Source: Eutreptiella sp. 'Long Island Sound 2002'
Lineage: Eukaryota; Euglenozoa; Euglenophyceae; Eutreptiales; Eutreptiaceae
Length of the DNA stretch: 64,000 nucleotides
Reading direction: 5' to 3'
Assembly: GCA_964036045.1 (NCBI GenBank)
Contig: OZ038378.1
Span: forward strand, 145,045,767-145,109,766
Shown here: piece by piece, positions 9,639 through 20,394 of the stretch
How the letters are laid out: every line of letters begins with the position of its first letter
Position numbering within the stretch: the first letter of the stretch is position 1
Notes under the pieces: generated by a model
The model's database searches: none
Told to the model about the DNA's origin: nothing
What the model saw: the letters and a program-made list of their open reading frames with translations, nothing else
Made by a program: the position numbers and the translations under genes

Positions 9639-12404
9639 GTGACTGACACCAACGCCCCCAACTCTCCCTGCCATGTACCTGTTCCTGATGGAGTCTCTGA
9701 GTGTGGACTATCTGAGCTACCTAGCTCTATCCACTCAGATGACGAAACTGAGCACGACGCCTTCTTCGTGCAGACCTGTGTGGAGGAAGTGGAGAACGCC
9801 GAGTACGTCGCCCCACTGAAACCCCTACTCTCCATGAGGGTGGAAGACCCCGTGCACGAAGAGCTGGACCCTCGATCCAGGCTAAGGGAGCATGTGGACT
9901 CCAAGAGGAAGTTGGTGGCGAAAAAGCTATGCTACGCTAAGCCTACCCGCAGCTCATGGCCACTGAAGCAAGGACGTATGGGAGATCTATCCCAATTGAA
10001 GGAGGACCTCGAACAGAAGATCACCACCTGGCAAAGGGAGGTACATCTTAAGCTCATGAAGAGCGTGTGGGGCGCCCATGTGAATACCCCGGAGGAGGAC
10101 GACCTCTCGGAGGAATGTGTATGTGAACCCCCTCGAGCGTGCCTATGTTGCCATCGTCCACCGGAGATGGTTGAACAAGACCTTCTATATGCCTACCAAG
10201 GGCTGAAGGACACTACCGCAGGCGAAGAGTCGGTGGAGGATCACCTCCCGACGTCTATTACTCAGGGGGCAAGCAACTTACACTCTGACAAGGACATGGA
10301 GGACAAGATCAAGGTATTGGACCCGTGGGTACAGAAGCTTATAAGGACCTATCTGGAGGTGTTCGGAGAACTACCCCCTCCAGCCTCATGTGACAAGCTG
10401 GTACAGATGGACCTCAAGCTGAAACCCGAGTCCGTGGGTCACAGGATCCGGAGGAGACCCTATCCAGCTCCTAAAGAGCAGGCTGACGAGATCGAGCGAC
10501 AGATACAAGAATGTATCGACGCTGGCCTAGTCCTGGAGTACAAGGACGGGGACTACCCCCTACACTGCAGCCCCTGTTTCCTGGTGGCTAAACCTTGGTC
10601 TACAGCCAAACGGCTGGTAGTGGACTACGGAGAGCTGAACAAGAAAACGTTGAACCACTCAGGGTCCATTCCCAATATGGAGTCTACCCTTGAGAAGATA
10701 GCCTCCTGTCGCTACAAGACCAAGATGCACAAGAGGAGCGGATTCTGGCAAGTGGACCTGACGCCCAACGCTCAGGAGCTACTGGCCTGCATCACCCCTC
10801 AGGGGAGGGTGTTCAAGTGGAAGGTCATGCCGTTCGGCGTGGCCAACGCACCCGCTCTATTCGAAGAGCTGATGAACAAGATCTTGTCCATCCTACGAAG
10901 GAGACCTAAGGTGCAGGAGCTTATATCCCGTGCGGCCCAGATGGAGGCTCACATCGACGATGTATGCCTCGGGACCAATACCCAGGAGGATCACCTAATC
11001 CTCTTAGGTGAGTTCTTTGCGGTCTGCCAGGAGAACCACACACGACTCAAGCTGCAGAAGTGTGAGTTCATGCAGGAGACCATGCAGTACCTGGGGTTTG
11101 ACGTTGGCCATGGGTGGTGGACCCCAGCGGCCTCTAAGGCCAAACCCCTGATGGATGCTAAGGTACGACACGAAGACCCCAAGAAAGGACTTCATGATGT
11201 ACGCAGTTTCATTGGGGCGTGCAACTTCTATCGCCGCCATATCAAAAACTTCACCTACACCGGCGCCATTCTGACGGACTTGATCAAGAAGAGTACTACT
11301 TGGCGCTGTGGCCCACAAGAGCAACAAGCGTTTGACGAGCTCAAAGACAAATTCGCCAACGCTAAGTGCTTGGGCGTGCCTAGAGCACAAGGGGAGATTA
11401 TCCTGGTGACCGATGCCAGCAATGTGAGCGGTGGTGGAACGTTGTTCCAATGGCAAGCACTAGAGAAGGAGGAGTTCGACTCGGCCATTTCCCAATGGGG
11501 GACGGAAGGTCTCAACCAAGATGGAACCCTCAAGCACAGCTACCCTGACGACAAGTGGGTCCTAGTACCTCTGGGCCACTGGAACTGGAAGTGGAACCAG
11601 GCCAGGGGGAACTACTCTACCTATGACCAGGAACTGCTCGCGGGTAGGCTGGTGCTATCCTCAGAAGCACGACTGTTGGGGAGTAACCCTGTGGTCTGGC
11701 TGTGCGACGAAGAACCGGTCCGCAGTTTCCAGAAGGGCCCCCCACCTGAGAAGGCCAAGCTACGGCGCTGGTGGACCTACCTCAGTCAACTACGGCTGAC
11801 GGTACACCATATCCAGGGAGTGAAGAACGAGTGTGCAGACTACATCAGCCGCAACAACTTCGACGCCCTGATTGGTGCCCAGTCTGAAGCGCTGGCTAAG
11901 GAGGCGTTCAGCCGTATGGACGTCCACTTGGACCTCAACATGACGATGATACGCCCCCTGGATGGACTCCAACAGTCTGAGTACCTGAAGGAGTTTGGGG
12001 GTATCTACAAGCGCCTGGAGAAACGCCTTGAACCCCTCCTGGTCAACCAAGATCAGTGGAAGAGGGACAAGAGCTACCTCTGGCACGAGGATCGCATCGT
12101 GGTGCCTAGTGACAGAGTCCCAGCGCTGCTGAAGTGGACCCATGAGTCCAGCGGTCATGTGGGTGCTGACCGTACCCTGAGGCTGTTCAAGCAGTGGTTC
12201 ACACTACGTGGACTGACGACCAACTGCGGAAAACCCTCCAGCCTATCGTGGACAAGTGCCCGTGCAGGTCCTGCAAACCAGGGGATATCAGGGACAGAGG
12301 TCTCTACTCGACCCTGCCCATCCCTCACTGTGCTAACGGTGTTCTATACCTGGGGTACAGGGAGATGCCGAAGTTCAGGGGCTATGACTTCGCCCTTGTG
12401 GTGA
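9639..12404 (+). CDS. Element 1 pol: reverse transcriptase and RNase H, RT catalytic Asp lost
   Basis: RT blocks run from VVDYGELNKKT (near 10617) through MPFGVANAPALF to the catalytic HIDD (near 10950-10961). RNase H follows (ILVTDASNVSGG near 11400, then YSTYDQELL). A His-rich HESSGHVGADRT near 12140 begins the integrase zinc-binding domain. At residue 364 the block that should read LDLRSG-type is MHKRSGFWQV: the first catalytic Asp is His, a single G-to-C change. Near 12200-12220 the true frame shifts, so the last 60 residues here are shadow. The enzyme is predicted inactive. The domain order is Ty3/gypsy type. Confidence 0.85.
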   Translation: MTDTNAPNSPCHVPVPDGVSECGLSELPSSIHSDDETEHDAFFVQTCVEEVENAEYVAPLKPLLSMRVEDPVHEELDPRSRLREHVDSKRKLVAKKLCYAKPTRSSWPLKQGRMGDLSQLKEDLEQKITTWQREVHLKLMKSVWGAHVNTPEEDDLSEECVCEPPRACLCCHRPPEMVEQDLLYAYQGLKDTTAGEESVEDHLPTSITQGASNLHSDKDMEDKIKVLDPWVQKLIRTYLEVFGELPPPASCDKLVQMDLKLKPESVGHRIRRRPYPAPKEQADEIERQIQECIDAGLVLEYKDGDYPLHCSPCFLVAKPWSTAKRLVVDYGELNKKTLNHSGSIPNMESTLEKIASCRYKTKMHKRSGFWQVDLTPNAQELLACITPQGRVFKWKVMPFGVANAPALFEELMNKILSILRRRPKVQELISRAAQMEAHIDDVCLGTNTQEDHLILLGEFFAVCQENHTRLKLQKCEFMQETMQYLGFDVGHGWWTPAASKAKPLMDAKVRHEDPKKGLHDVRSFIGACNFYRRHIKNFTYTGAILTDLIKKSTTWRCGPQEQQAFDELKDKFANAKCLGVPRAQGEIILVTDASNVSGGGTLFQWQALEKEEFDSAISQWGTEGLNQDGTLKHSYPDDKWVLVPLGHWNWKWNQARGNYSTYDQELLAGRLVLSSEARLLGSNPVVWLCDEEPVRSFQKGPPPEKAKLRRWWTYLSQLRLTVHHIQGVKNECADYISRNNFDALIGAQSEALAKEAFSRMDVHLDLNMTMIRPLDGLQQSEYLKEFGGIYKRLEKRLEPLLVNQDQWKRDKSYLWHEDRIVVPSDRVPALLKWTHESSGHVGADRTLRLFKQWFTLRGLTTNCGKPSSLSWTSARAGPANQGISGTEVSTRPCPSLTVLTVFYTWGTGRCRSSGAMTSPLW

Positions 12405-13283
12405 CCTGTGGGTTGACCAGGTTTACCAGGGTGTTCCCATGTACCAAGCACATTACCGGGGAGGAGACTATCAAGATACTCCTGGAGGAGTGGTTTCGTG
12501 TCTATGGGGCGCCCAAGGATATCAACTCCGATGAGGACGTACGAGTACGCTCGGATACCGCCTGGTACAAGAGGGTCCTGAGACTCCTCAATGTCCAGGT
12601 GTCTACGGGGATTCCTTACTCGCACGCGAGCAACCCCGTATGTGAGCGACAGATCCGTGTCCTGAAGGAGAATGTACGGATATAATGCAAAACTGAACGC
12701 GCCAGAGACTGGGTGAGACTACTCCCCGTCATATCCTTGATGATGAACTCCAAAGAGAGTTCAGCTACTGGCTACTCGCCCCATGAGGTATTTCTAGGGC
12801 GCCCGGCATGGTTCCTACATGCCCCCTATCCAGAGGACACCCATTCTTCTGTGGGTGAATGGGTCCGAGAGCAACAAGCGAAGGTGGACAAGGCCAAGGC
12901 TATGCTCCAGAGAGTGAGGGAGCGTCAGTGGAACGAGAAGAACAAGCACCGAGTACCGGCCACCTACCAAGAGGGGGACTGGGTGCTGGTGCACCACAGT
13001 CCACTACCCGCCTGGCCACGCTCTACCAGCGATGACCCATACTTCGGGCCGTACAAGATTCTATCAGTGGATGGACACCGTATCACCGTGCGGTGTTCTC
13101 CCCGGCTAGGGGGGACCCTGGTGTGCGCTGCTCAACACCTGAAGCGCTACTATGATCCTGAAGACCTCTGTGGGGAGGAGTGGGAGCTGAACGACGAGGA
13201 AATCGCCGCACTAGACCTGCAAGGGGCTGCCAGCCCTATGGAAGTTGAAGGGGAACTCCCCGACATGAACGCCGAGGAGATGG
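12194..13283 (+). pseudogene. Element 1 integrase core, broken by frameshift and TAA, cut by element 2
   Basis: After a one-base shift near 12210 the integrase continues: CPCRSC completes the HHCC finger, the core follows, and SDEDVRVRSD and NPVCERQIRV supply the second Asp and the Glu of the DDE triad. The first Asp appears lost: YLGYREMP where a D before Y is expected. A TAA at 12683 interrupts the core, and the same frame resumes with a module near 12960-13160 resembling the GPY/F region (EGDWVLV, FGPYKI). Reading stops at 13283, where the LTR of element 2 starts; the missing chromodomain is at 30453. Not functional. Confidence 0.8.
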
Positions 13284-13529
13284 TGAAGCGGTACCCAGAA
13301 CCCCATGGCTAGGTTACGGCATACAACCGGTCTCCGGTCCACTAACCCTATGTACGGAAGGGAAGACGCCCATTGACGCTCCGTTCCGTGCCGTAGAGCC
13401 CCGCATCGGCAACCGATGCACCGCCAGCGGAGATTTGTATATCAGAATATCAGGAATCAACAGGGTTTTATTTTCATATTGTTTCCGTCAATTCTTACGC
13501 TTCCGTTCTCATGTTCACTGTTTTGACTG

Positions 13530-13565
13530 CTGGCGGTTGGATCGCGACTTTACCGTAACCGCCAG
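13530..13565 (+). other. LTR hairpin 1
   Basis: CTGGCGGTT (13530-13538) pairs perfectly with AACCGCCAG (13557-13565) across an 18-base loop. Both arms are unchanged in the 3' LTR; one LTR difference lies in the loop. Confidence 0.6.
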
Positions 13566-13689
13566 TTTAACTGTTTATAATGGAAATTTTAACGCAATCC
13601 GTCACGCAGGCTCCAAAGCCTTCAGGAACTGCATGGACGCTTCCGCAATTTTCACATCTTACACTCGCAACCTTAATCCGAATTTTTCA

Positions 13690-13723
13690 GGATGTCGAAA
13701 TCGGATTTTCGACTTCGACATCC
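13690..13723 (+). other. LTR hairpin 2
   Basis: GGATGTCGAA (13690-13699) and TTCGACATCC (13714-13723) form a 10-bp perfect stem with a 14-base loop, conserved in the 3' LTR. Confidence 0.6.
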
Positions 13724-13772
13724 CCGCATATGATTTGACCTCTTTCGAGTGGACCTACGTGCTTCCCTATGC

Positions 13773-13842
13773 ACGAATCAACTTTCCTTTTATCCTGCCC
13801 TCCATTTGTCTCAAAGATATGGGCAAAACAAAGTTGATTCGT
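13773..13842 (+). other. LTR hairpin 3
   Basis: ACGAATCAACTTT (13773-13785) and AAAGTTGATTCGT (13830-13842) are a 13-bp perfect inverted repeat with a 44-base spacer, conserved in the 3' LTR. Confidence 0.6.
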
Positions 13843-14083
13843 GAGGCCACTTGTAAGGGTCATATCTCGTGCCGCTTGCGAGGAATGACAATAAGGAAAC
13901 GTGGGATGTATTCACAATACTCCCGACGTAATTTAGGAAGCTTTATATGCCTTGCGTTTCCACACGTGCGCGCTAGTGTAATGGATCATGGTCAAGAGGG
14001 TAGAGTTTGCGTTATAACTCTTTGGCCATGACATTGCGTGCGTTAGGATAACTTTCGAGTGTAGCGCGCAAGTGTTGGTGTTG

Positions 14084-14110
14084 CATAGGAACTCTCCTTG
14101 AGTTCCTATG
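14084..14110 (+). other. LTR hairpin 4, compact
   Basis: CATAGGAACTC (14084-14094) and GAGTTCCTATG (14100-14110) form an 11-bp stem with the 5-base loop TCCTT. It is the most stable-looking structure of the LTR and could act in transcript ending or packaging; no function is shown. Confidence 0.65.
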
Positions 14111-14601
14111 AGCGATTGACACAAAGTTATGCCCTTGGAGGGGCATGACATATCGTGGGGGGAGCTACCTTTTTGGGCAATATGGAGTATGTGCCCTGTG
14201 TTGTGTTGCGTGCCCATTTGGCGGGTCCATCGCTCCAAGCCAAGCCCGCCAATGGACTTCATATTGTGCAAGCCCCTTCTCCATACTCCCTACGATCAAT
14301 TGCAAGCCTAACCTTCGTGAAGGGAAGCTTGTGTGGCGATCCCGAAGCGATGCGTTGGGAGTAAGGTGTGTGTTTTGCAATTTTCCATATTTTTATGTGC
14401 CCACTTGGGAAGTAGCGCTCGTAACCTTTCAAGGCGCCCCAAGAGGAGCACATATGTGGGATCGAAGGTCATTGGTGTCAAGTCATTGTGTTTAGAAGGA
14501 TTAGTTAATTGCACGATCCGAGCCGAAGATATTATAATATAATTGTGCACCTTTCAAGGCACTTTTGTGTGTCTTTGTGCCAATTTTGCCGTTTTTGGCT
14601 C

Positions 14602-14659
14602 GTCATGATGTCAAGTGGCGACCGTATATCTCAACGTTGCGCTCAATTGACATCATGAC
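14602..14659 (+). other. LTR hairpin 5
   Basis: GTCATGATGTCAA (14602-14614) and TTGACATCATGAC (14647-14659) are a 13-bp perfect inverted repeat with a 32-base spacer, conserved in the 3' LTR. Confidence 0.6.
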
Positions 14660-16250
14660 CCAAGTATGTTATGAGGGTACATACTTCGATCCCCAACATA
14701 TCTTGGACCCGGCGAATAACTCCTCTTGAGCTTGGCATACCGTGGCCGCCATGTTGGCGATTTGGGACTATCCCAAATCATGGGCTCACTTGGCGACCCT
14801 GCCATTCCCAAAACCGGAGGAGTTGGGCGACGCCCAAAAGATATGTTGGACACATAGGACTTGATAACAATCCTATGGCACACTCCGGTCCAAGTCGGGC
14901 ATGTGCCTCATTTGCCCCAACCATGAGTGTGCGCATTTTTGGCCATTTTGAGCAATTTTCCACTTTTGCTGCCCGCCGTGCCCCATGTTCTAACCCTCGT
15001 GCACGCCGGACGCATGGACCAATGCACCATATATGGCATGGGTGTTATGGGTAATGGTCCCCATGGTCCACACACCACGTGGGCGAAGCGGAGCCACCTT
15101 CGTTAAGGCGCTAGCCCAAAGTGAGTGTGGGCAATTTTGCCATTTTGGCATTTGTGGACCCAATTGTGATCGTCACCACGCCAAGTGACATGGAGATCTT
15201 TGAGAGCCAAGGGCATGGGAGTCTCCGTTGGACTCCCGGTGGATTGCGTGTGGAATGGCAGATCCGATCTCCAAGCCGGCGTGGAGATATACTATTGGGA
15301 GCACCCCGAATTTTGGCTCATTTCAGGCAGCCAAAATGACCCCATTTTGGGACCCCAATTTCCCCCTTCCGTGTGGTCAATTGGCGGCCCCATTTCTCTA
15401 AGCCCATAGGGAGCCCGGACCTAATTCCAAGTTGTACACTCAGATATAAGTCCTAGGTCCTGCCTCCTACCCTGTGAGCAATTGGCCTTACCTTGGCCGA
15501 GCGAGCCGCGCGTGGGAATGACGCCAATTTTGGTGATTTTGGCATCATGACCCCACTTGACTCATTCGTGTTGCCCTGATGCCGGGACCTCAAAGGGAAC
15601 CAGGTTGGGTGAGGGCTCCAGGGAGTTTGTACTCGAAGGGCATAGGGTCAGTTGCCTCGTCCTTACCTCTGGCGGGTCCGGACGAGGGGTCAATTTTGGA
15701 GATTTTGAAGCTAATATCAGTTTGGGCTGAAACAGCCCATCTTCAGCTACCAACTCCTGAGGGATAATGGCGGGGCCATATCTCTGGCTCAGAGTGGAGT
15801 TGGGACCTGCCGTTAAGGGAGCATAGGGAGCCACTGTCGGTTGGTCTTGGAGCCCATTGGTTCCGAGGAACTCGCCTGTGGCTGTGCGGGACACCTCTCC
15901 CATTGGCAGGGTTTCAGGGTCCGGACTGAGCAGGGCATGGGTTGTGTTTGAGCCCCCGCCCCCACCAGCCACTGAGAGGGTCGGACCTGGGATTGGGATA
16001 CGAGTTAGGATAGAGTGTCTATTGTCCTGTGATGCCCTTACCCCAGTCCAGTCTTAACCCCATGTGAACATATCCTGATGTGTTGCTGTACATACTTTCG
16101 TTCCCTTGTTGCAGAGTGGCAAGGATCCTGAAACGCTTTGTCACATGACATGAGCGCATTGATGCCCCTGTGAGCGTAGTGCCTTGCCTGCCTGCTCACT
16201 TGTGCGTGTCCCGCAGCGTCCCGTGGCCGGCCCCCCACGGGAACGCGTCA

Positions 16251-16689
16251 AAAGCGTTTCACCGCCGCGGGGTTACCCAGCCCCCGCGTGCCACTCCGGG
16301 CCACCAACCCCGAGCAGCGCGGCGCAGCTCGCGGCTCGCAGCGCAGCGCAGCGTCTCGCAGCGCAGCGCAGCGGCTCGCAGCGCCACTCAGCGACAGCGC
16401 CGAGTTCGTCACGGAGCCCGCAGCGCCGTCCAGAGCATCGCCCTGACCGCGCAGCAACCGTGAAAGAGGTGCACAGACCAGGACTCCTGCATCAGCCCCA
16501 TCGGCCGACCTGGAGTCCCATCGGCCGACCAGCAAGGCCGCGTCAACCACCTCCACAACCACCGGCTGACCAGCACCAGCCGCACTTCCAATCCAGTGCT
16601 GCAGCACCCGCCTCAACAACCACCACCAGTTCGTTGAGTAGAACGAGTGCACACCAAGGACCTCAAGACCAAGTACGCCCCCCGCTGCC
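16251..16689 (+). other. Element 2 leader with short tandem repeats; no clear primer site
   Basis: The sequence after the LTR starts AAAGCGTTTCACC and has no TGG-initiated tRNA match, so the primer is unidentified. At 16331-16385 a 21-bp unit containing CTCGCAGCGCAGCGCAGCG occurs about three times. The leader reaches the gag ATG at 16690. Confidence 0.6.
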
Positions 16690-19600
16690 ATGGTAAACTG
16701 GCAGGAAGCGGGCAGGACGTGGCCGCGGCCCCACCCCCATGCGGCACGCCTGCTGCGTGGGTTGGTCTGGGACCAGCACTACCGCCACAGCCACCCCCAG
16801 TGTGAGGGCGGCATGCCCAGGAGCTTCGAGCTCCGCACGGACATCGCCCCCGACCGCCTGCAGGCCGTGGAGGACTGGCTGCGGGCGGAAGGGTACGAGT
16901 ACCGCCACCAGCAGAGGCGCTGGAGGACGTGGACCCGGCCGGACAGGCCCGGCGAAGGCCTGCGCCCCGACGGGATTGAGGAGGACGAGGACCCCAACGC
17001 CTACCCGTCGGGCGCCTGGATCAATGTCTCCCTGTGGGACATGATCGAGAAGACCTTCCCGGAACCGGGGAGCGAGCGCAGGCTGCAGGGCAGCAGCAGC
17101 GCGTCTCCGGGGAAGGAGAAGCGGTCCGCCGGGGACAAGAAGCGGGACCGGAAGTGGCGGGAGTACCAGGAGTCCCTGGCCGCCGAAGCCGCCCAAGGCG
17201 CCAAAGGCGGAACCCCAGCCCCCAGTCCCCAACGGGCCAATGGTGGTCACCACCCCTGCTCCACCACCCTTGGCGACTACATCCGAGTCGCCAGGCAGAC
17301 CAAGGCCAAGCCCCGTCAGCTGCTCCTGAAGCCCCAGCAGGCCTCAGCAGGCCCCAGCAGCGACGTGGAGTCGGCCCACCGCGGGAGGATGCCGGCCGAC
17401 CAGGCCAGCTCCAGCAGCAGCGTCGCTCACGACAGGGACGTGGCGCGCGCCTGTGAGCGCGTCTGTGGGGTGCCCTGCAACCTTCGGGTTGTCCGGCAAC
17501 GGGCCAGGCAGCACGACGCTGCCGTGGAGGGCGCCGTCGGCATCGCCCAGGAGGAGGCTGCGGAGTGGGCGCATGGCATGGCCATCCACGCCCGGAGCGT
17601 GGCAGCCATTGCGGCCGGACTCACGGCCGTGGCCGCCCATGGGGCAGCGACTGCCCAGGTCAACGGTGAGTTGGCGGCAGCCGACGAGGAAGCCCGCCTG
17701 ACGCAGGAGGCCATTGCCTGCAAGGAGGCCGAGGTGAGGGCGCTGGAAGAGGCGCTTGCCCAAGAGAGGGCAAAGAAGGAGGCGGAGGAAAGGGCCCACG
17801 CCGAAGCGACAGCCAAGGCCCAGGCGGACGCCGCCAAGAAGGAAGCCATCGAGGCCGCGCGACGGAAGGTCGCTGAGGAGAAGGCCAAGACGGAGGCGGA
17901 GCTGGCGGCGTTGGAGGCGCAGAAGGCGCGGCTGCAGCAGGCCCGGGAAGCCGAGGCGGCTCGTGCTCGGGAAGAAGCCGAAGTGCGGGCTGCCGCAACC
18001 ACCGCCGCCGCAATGGAGGAGGCAGAGGCCAAACTCCGCCGCGAGACTCCCCCGGGAGGATCACGAGTGGAGACCCTTCGAAAGCTTTTCGAAGGGGACG
18101 CCTCCTCCAGGATGACGCTGGATGAGGCGGACACGGGCAGCAGTGGGAGCAGTGGCCCCACCGCCCGTAGACGGAGGAAGGGTAAGGGGAAGACCCCCGA
18201 GAGGCCGCGGAGGCCAGCGGGTGGACACCCCCAAGACAGTGACCCCTTCTTCACCGCCAGTGACGGGGATGAACGAGGCCGCCGACATCGCCAAGGGGTG
18301 GCTTGGACGGGCGAAGGCGGCGGAGACGTCCCCATGGAACCGGAAGGTGAGGATGAGGATCTCCCTCCTCCCTACCGGAGCTCGGAGTCTTCCGTGACCG
18401 AGACGCCCAGGTGGGGCGACATGGACGAGGATGACGACATGGACTTCGGCATCACGAGGAAGCGCCCATCCTCGGACCCACCGAGGCGACCCGGCGGAGA
18501 CCCACCGGGACCCCCTGGCGGAGGACCATCAGGACCCCCTGGAGGACGCCCACCAAGTGGACCCCCTGGAGGCGGACCACCGGGCGGGGGAGGACCCCCT
18601 GGACCGGGCGGACCCGGCGGAGGCCCTCCTGGAGGACCCCCTGGGGACCCCGACGACCCACCAGGGGACGGCGACCCGGATACCACCTGGCGGTGGATTG
18701 TCTACCTCCGCAGGAGAGTCCAGTTGCTCGAGCTGGAGGTAGACACGGGCAAGGGCGAGATGGCTCGCATCTCCAGGGTCGCCGCGCGCGCGCAGAAGGA
18801 GCTGGACATCGCCAGGGCCGAGACCAAGTCGCTGACCAACGTCGTCAGCGGCCTGCAGGAGAGGCTGGACGCGCTGGAAGCCCGTGGGAGCGTCGGCAGC
18901 GACCACCCACCCCTGGAGTCTGGCTCGTCCGACGACGGCTGGGGACCCGGACCAGGTCCAGGCAGACCCCACGCCCCCGGCGGAGCCCCCAGGAGTCGCC
19001 CCAGCGCCAGTGCCCCCTCTCTCACCGCCCCCTCTCACCACAGCGCGGGCCGCCGCAACGAGCGCGTACCGCCCGGCAGTGGCAGTGAGGAATGGCGTGA
19101 TGAGTGGCTCAGCGCGGAGTACCGCAACCGCCGTGCTCCACCGCGGACGCCTGTACGCCCCCGACGCCCCGCACCAGCCCCGGAGCCAATCCCCATCGCT
19201 GGTGGACGTTATGGTGGACTCAGGGATGAGGTCCCCAGAGGAGACGTGGAATGGGATGTCGGTGAAGGTGAGGACCTGGATCTGGACCTGGAGGAGTTCG
19301 ACATCAGCCCGCCGCGTGGTGTACGATGGGAGGCCGCTGAACTCAGCCGCCGGCGCCGTGATGAGGATGCGTACATGGAAAGAGTACGGCGTGAACATTT
19401 TGGTTCAGCGTACGTGGAGGAACCACGGCGTAGCCACAGGGATTCCATGGAGGAGATGGACGTGGCGGCCGTGGGAGTCCGTGGGCGAGGCCGATGGAAA
19501 CCTCGGTCGACCTCGCGGCCGGCATTCATGGTCTCTAAGGCCGCGGATGCCGCGGTGTTGGAAGACTTGAAGGACATCAAGCCCCCCATGTACGATGGCA

Positions 19601-20388
19601 ACCCCCTCAACCTCGACCGCTTCTTGGAGAAGCTGGACGATTGGGGGCTGACCGTCACTGAAGACCTGCCTCCCGCTGATGCGGAGAAGTATGTCTTCAA
19701 ACGGTTCAGGTACCGCCTGCCGGAAGTGCTCGGAGAGCTATACTTCATGGCGACCAAGGAGGGGAAAATCAAGACCCTCAAGGAAGCCAAGAAGTGGCTC
19801 AACGAGCAGGAGCGGGTAGACGCTCCGCAGGTGGCGGCCAAGCGCTGGAAGTCCATCAAGCTTGAGCATGATGGACGGGAGATCCGCCTACGAGAGTGGC
19901 GAGACTTCCGAGGGAAATACACCCTCTTCCGCCGCAACGTGGAGGATTGGAACGAGGGTGACGAGCAGGCTCGCCTGCTCTCCATGCTGCCGGAAGCATG
20001 GATCAAGAGGGTCACCAAGGAGGAATCCAAGCGGGCCAAGTCCAACCACACGGTCAAGATGATGCTCCCCAAAGAGTATCATACGAACGTGGTAACTTGG
20101 GCGAAGAAGAACGTGGCCCGGGATGTCAAACGGCACTCCCTGCGGAACGCTCTTCTCATCACCGTCTCGGGCGATCGCGAGAAGACCGCGATGTGGCGCC
20201 TTGACGATTGTGAGTTGAGCGGCCAGACCATCCGTCTGCAGCCCATCCCGGCGCGGATGAGCTGCGACGAGATCCTGGAGTGGGTTGGCGAGGAAGTACT
20301 CAGGGAGTACCGAAACCTCCACCACACCCGCGGGTTGAGGCCCGGCGACCGCGACGTCAACTACGTTGGCGAGGGACCTGGCGGGTAA
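16690..20388 (+). CDS. Element 2 Gag: coiled coil, collagen-like linker, capsid
   Basis: The 1,232-residue ATG-started protein is far longer than a usual gypsy Gag. Residues 1-120 are a basic, Trp-rich head. Residues 340-450 are an Ala/Glu/Lys-rich heptad-like coiled coil. Residues 597-658 are almost wholly Pro and Gly in PPGG repeats, a collagen-like linker. A second short coiled coil lies near 670-735. Residues 953-1203 are a helical region resembling retrotransposon capsid (VLEDLKDIKPPMYDGNPLNL, then FLEKLDDWG). It ends with TAA at 20386. The zinc knuckle is not here but in the next in-phase ORF. The capsid call rests on position and the PPMYDGNPLNLDRFL-type start. Confidence 0.8.
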   Translation: MVNWQEAGRTWPRPHPHAARLLRGLVWDQHYRHSHPQCEGGMPRSFELRTDIAPDRLQAVEDWLRAEGYEYRHQQRRWRTWTRPDRPGEGLRPDGIEEDEDPNAYPSGAWINVSLWDMIEKTFPEPGSERRLQGSSSASPGKEKRSAGDKKRDRKWREYQESLAAEAAQGAKGGTPAPSPQRANGGHHPCSTTLGDYIRVARQTKAKPRQLLLKPQQASAGPSSDVESAHRGRMPADQASSSSSVAHDRDVARACERVCGVPCNLRVVRQRARQHDAAVEGAVGIAQEEAAEWAHGMAIHARSVAAIAAGLTAVAAHGAATAQVNGELAAADEEARLTQEAIACKEAEVRALEEALAQERAKKEAEERAHAEATAKAQADAAKKEAIEAARRKVAEEKAKTEAELAALEAQKARLQQAREAEAARAREEAEVRAAATTAAAMEEAEAKLRRETPPGGSRVETLRKLFEGDASSRMTLDEADTGSSGSSGPTARRRRKGKGKTPERPRRPAGGHPQDSDPFFTASDGDERGRRHRQGVAWTGEGGGDVPMEPEGEDEDLPPPYRSSESSVTETPRWGDMDEDDDMDFGITRKRPSSDPPRRPGGDPPGPPGGGPSGPPGGRPPSGPPGGGPPGGGGPPGPGGPGGGPPGGPPGDPDDPPGDGDPDTTWRWIVYLRRRVQLLELEVDTGKGEMARISRVAARAQKELDIARAETKSLTNVVSGLQERLDALEARGSVGSDHPPLESGSSDDGWGPGPGPGRPHAPGGAPRSRPSASAPSLTAPSHHSAGRRNERVPPGSGSEEWRDEWLSAEYRNRRAPPRTPVRPRRPAPAPEPIPIAGGRYGGLRDEVPRGDVEWDVGEGEDLDLDLEEFDISPPRGVRWEAAELSRRRRDEDAYMERVRREHFGSAYVEEPRRSHRDSMEEMDVAAVGVRGRGRWKPRSTSRPAFMVSKAADAAVLEDLKDIKPPMYDGNPLNLDRFLEKLDDWGLTVTEDLPPADAEKYVFKRFRYRLPEVLGELYFMATKEGKIKTLKEAKKWLNEQERVDAPQVAAKRWKSIKLEHDGREIRLREWRDFRGKYTLFRRNVEDWNEGDEQARLLSMLPEAWIKRVTKEESKRAKSNHTVKMMLPKEYHTNVVTWAKKNVARDVKRHSLRNALLITVSGDREKTAMWRLDDCELSGQTIRLQPIPARMSCDEILEWVGEEVLREYRNLHHTRGLRPGDRDVNYVGEGPGG

Positions 20389-20394
20389 GATGCC

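Larger units (their letters stand above)
13284..16250 (+). repeat. 5' LTR of element 2 (2967 bp)
   Basis: The sequence begins TGAAGCGGTACC and ends GAACGCGTCA. It is unusually long for a gypsy LTR. Short ORFs inside recur in both LTRs but show no protein features, and I reject them. The first 1.4 kb holds at least five perfect inverted repeats (listed separately). A TATA-like AT-rich stretch lies at 14529-14542. Confidence 0.92.

Noticed and set aside
13435-16238. Small ORFs within the element 2 LTR that recur with high identity at 27634-30438
   Set aside because: They are duplicated because the LTR is duplicated; no protein motif, no codon-type conservation.
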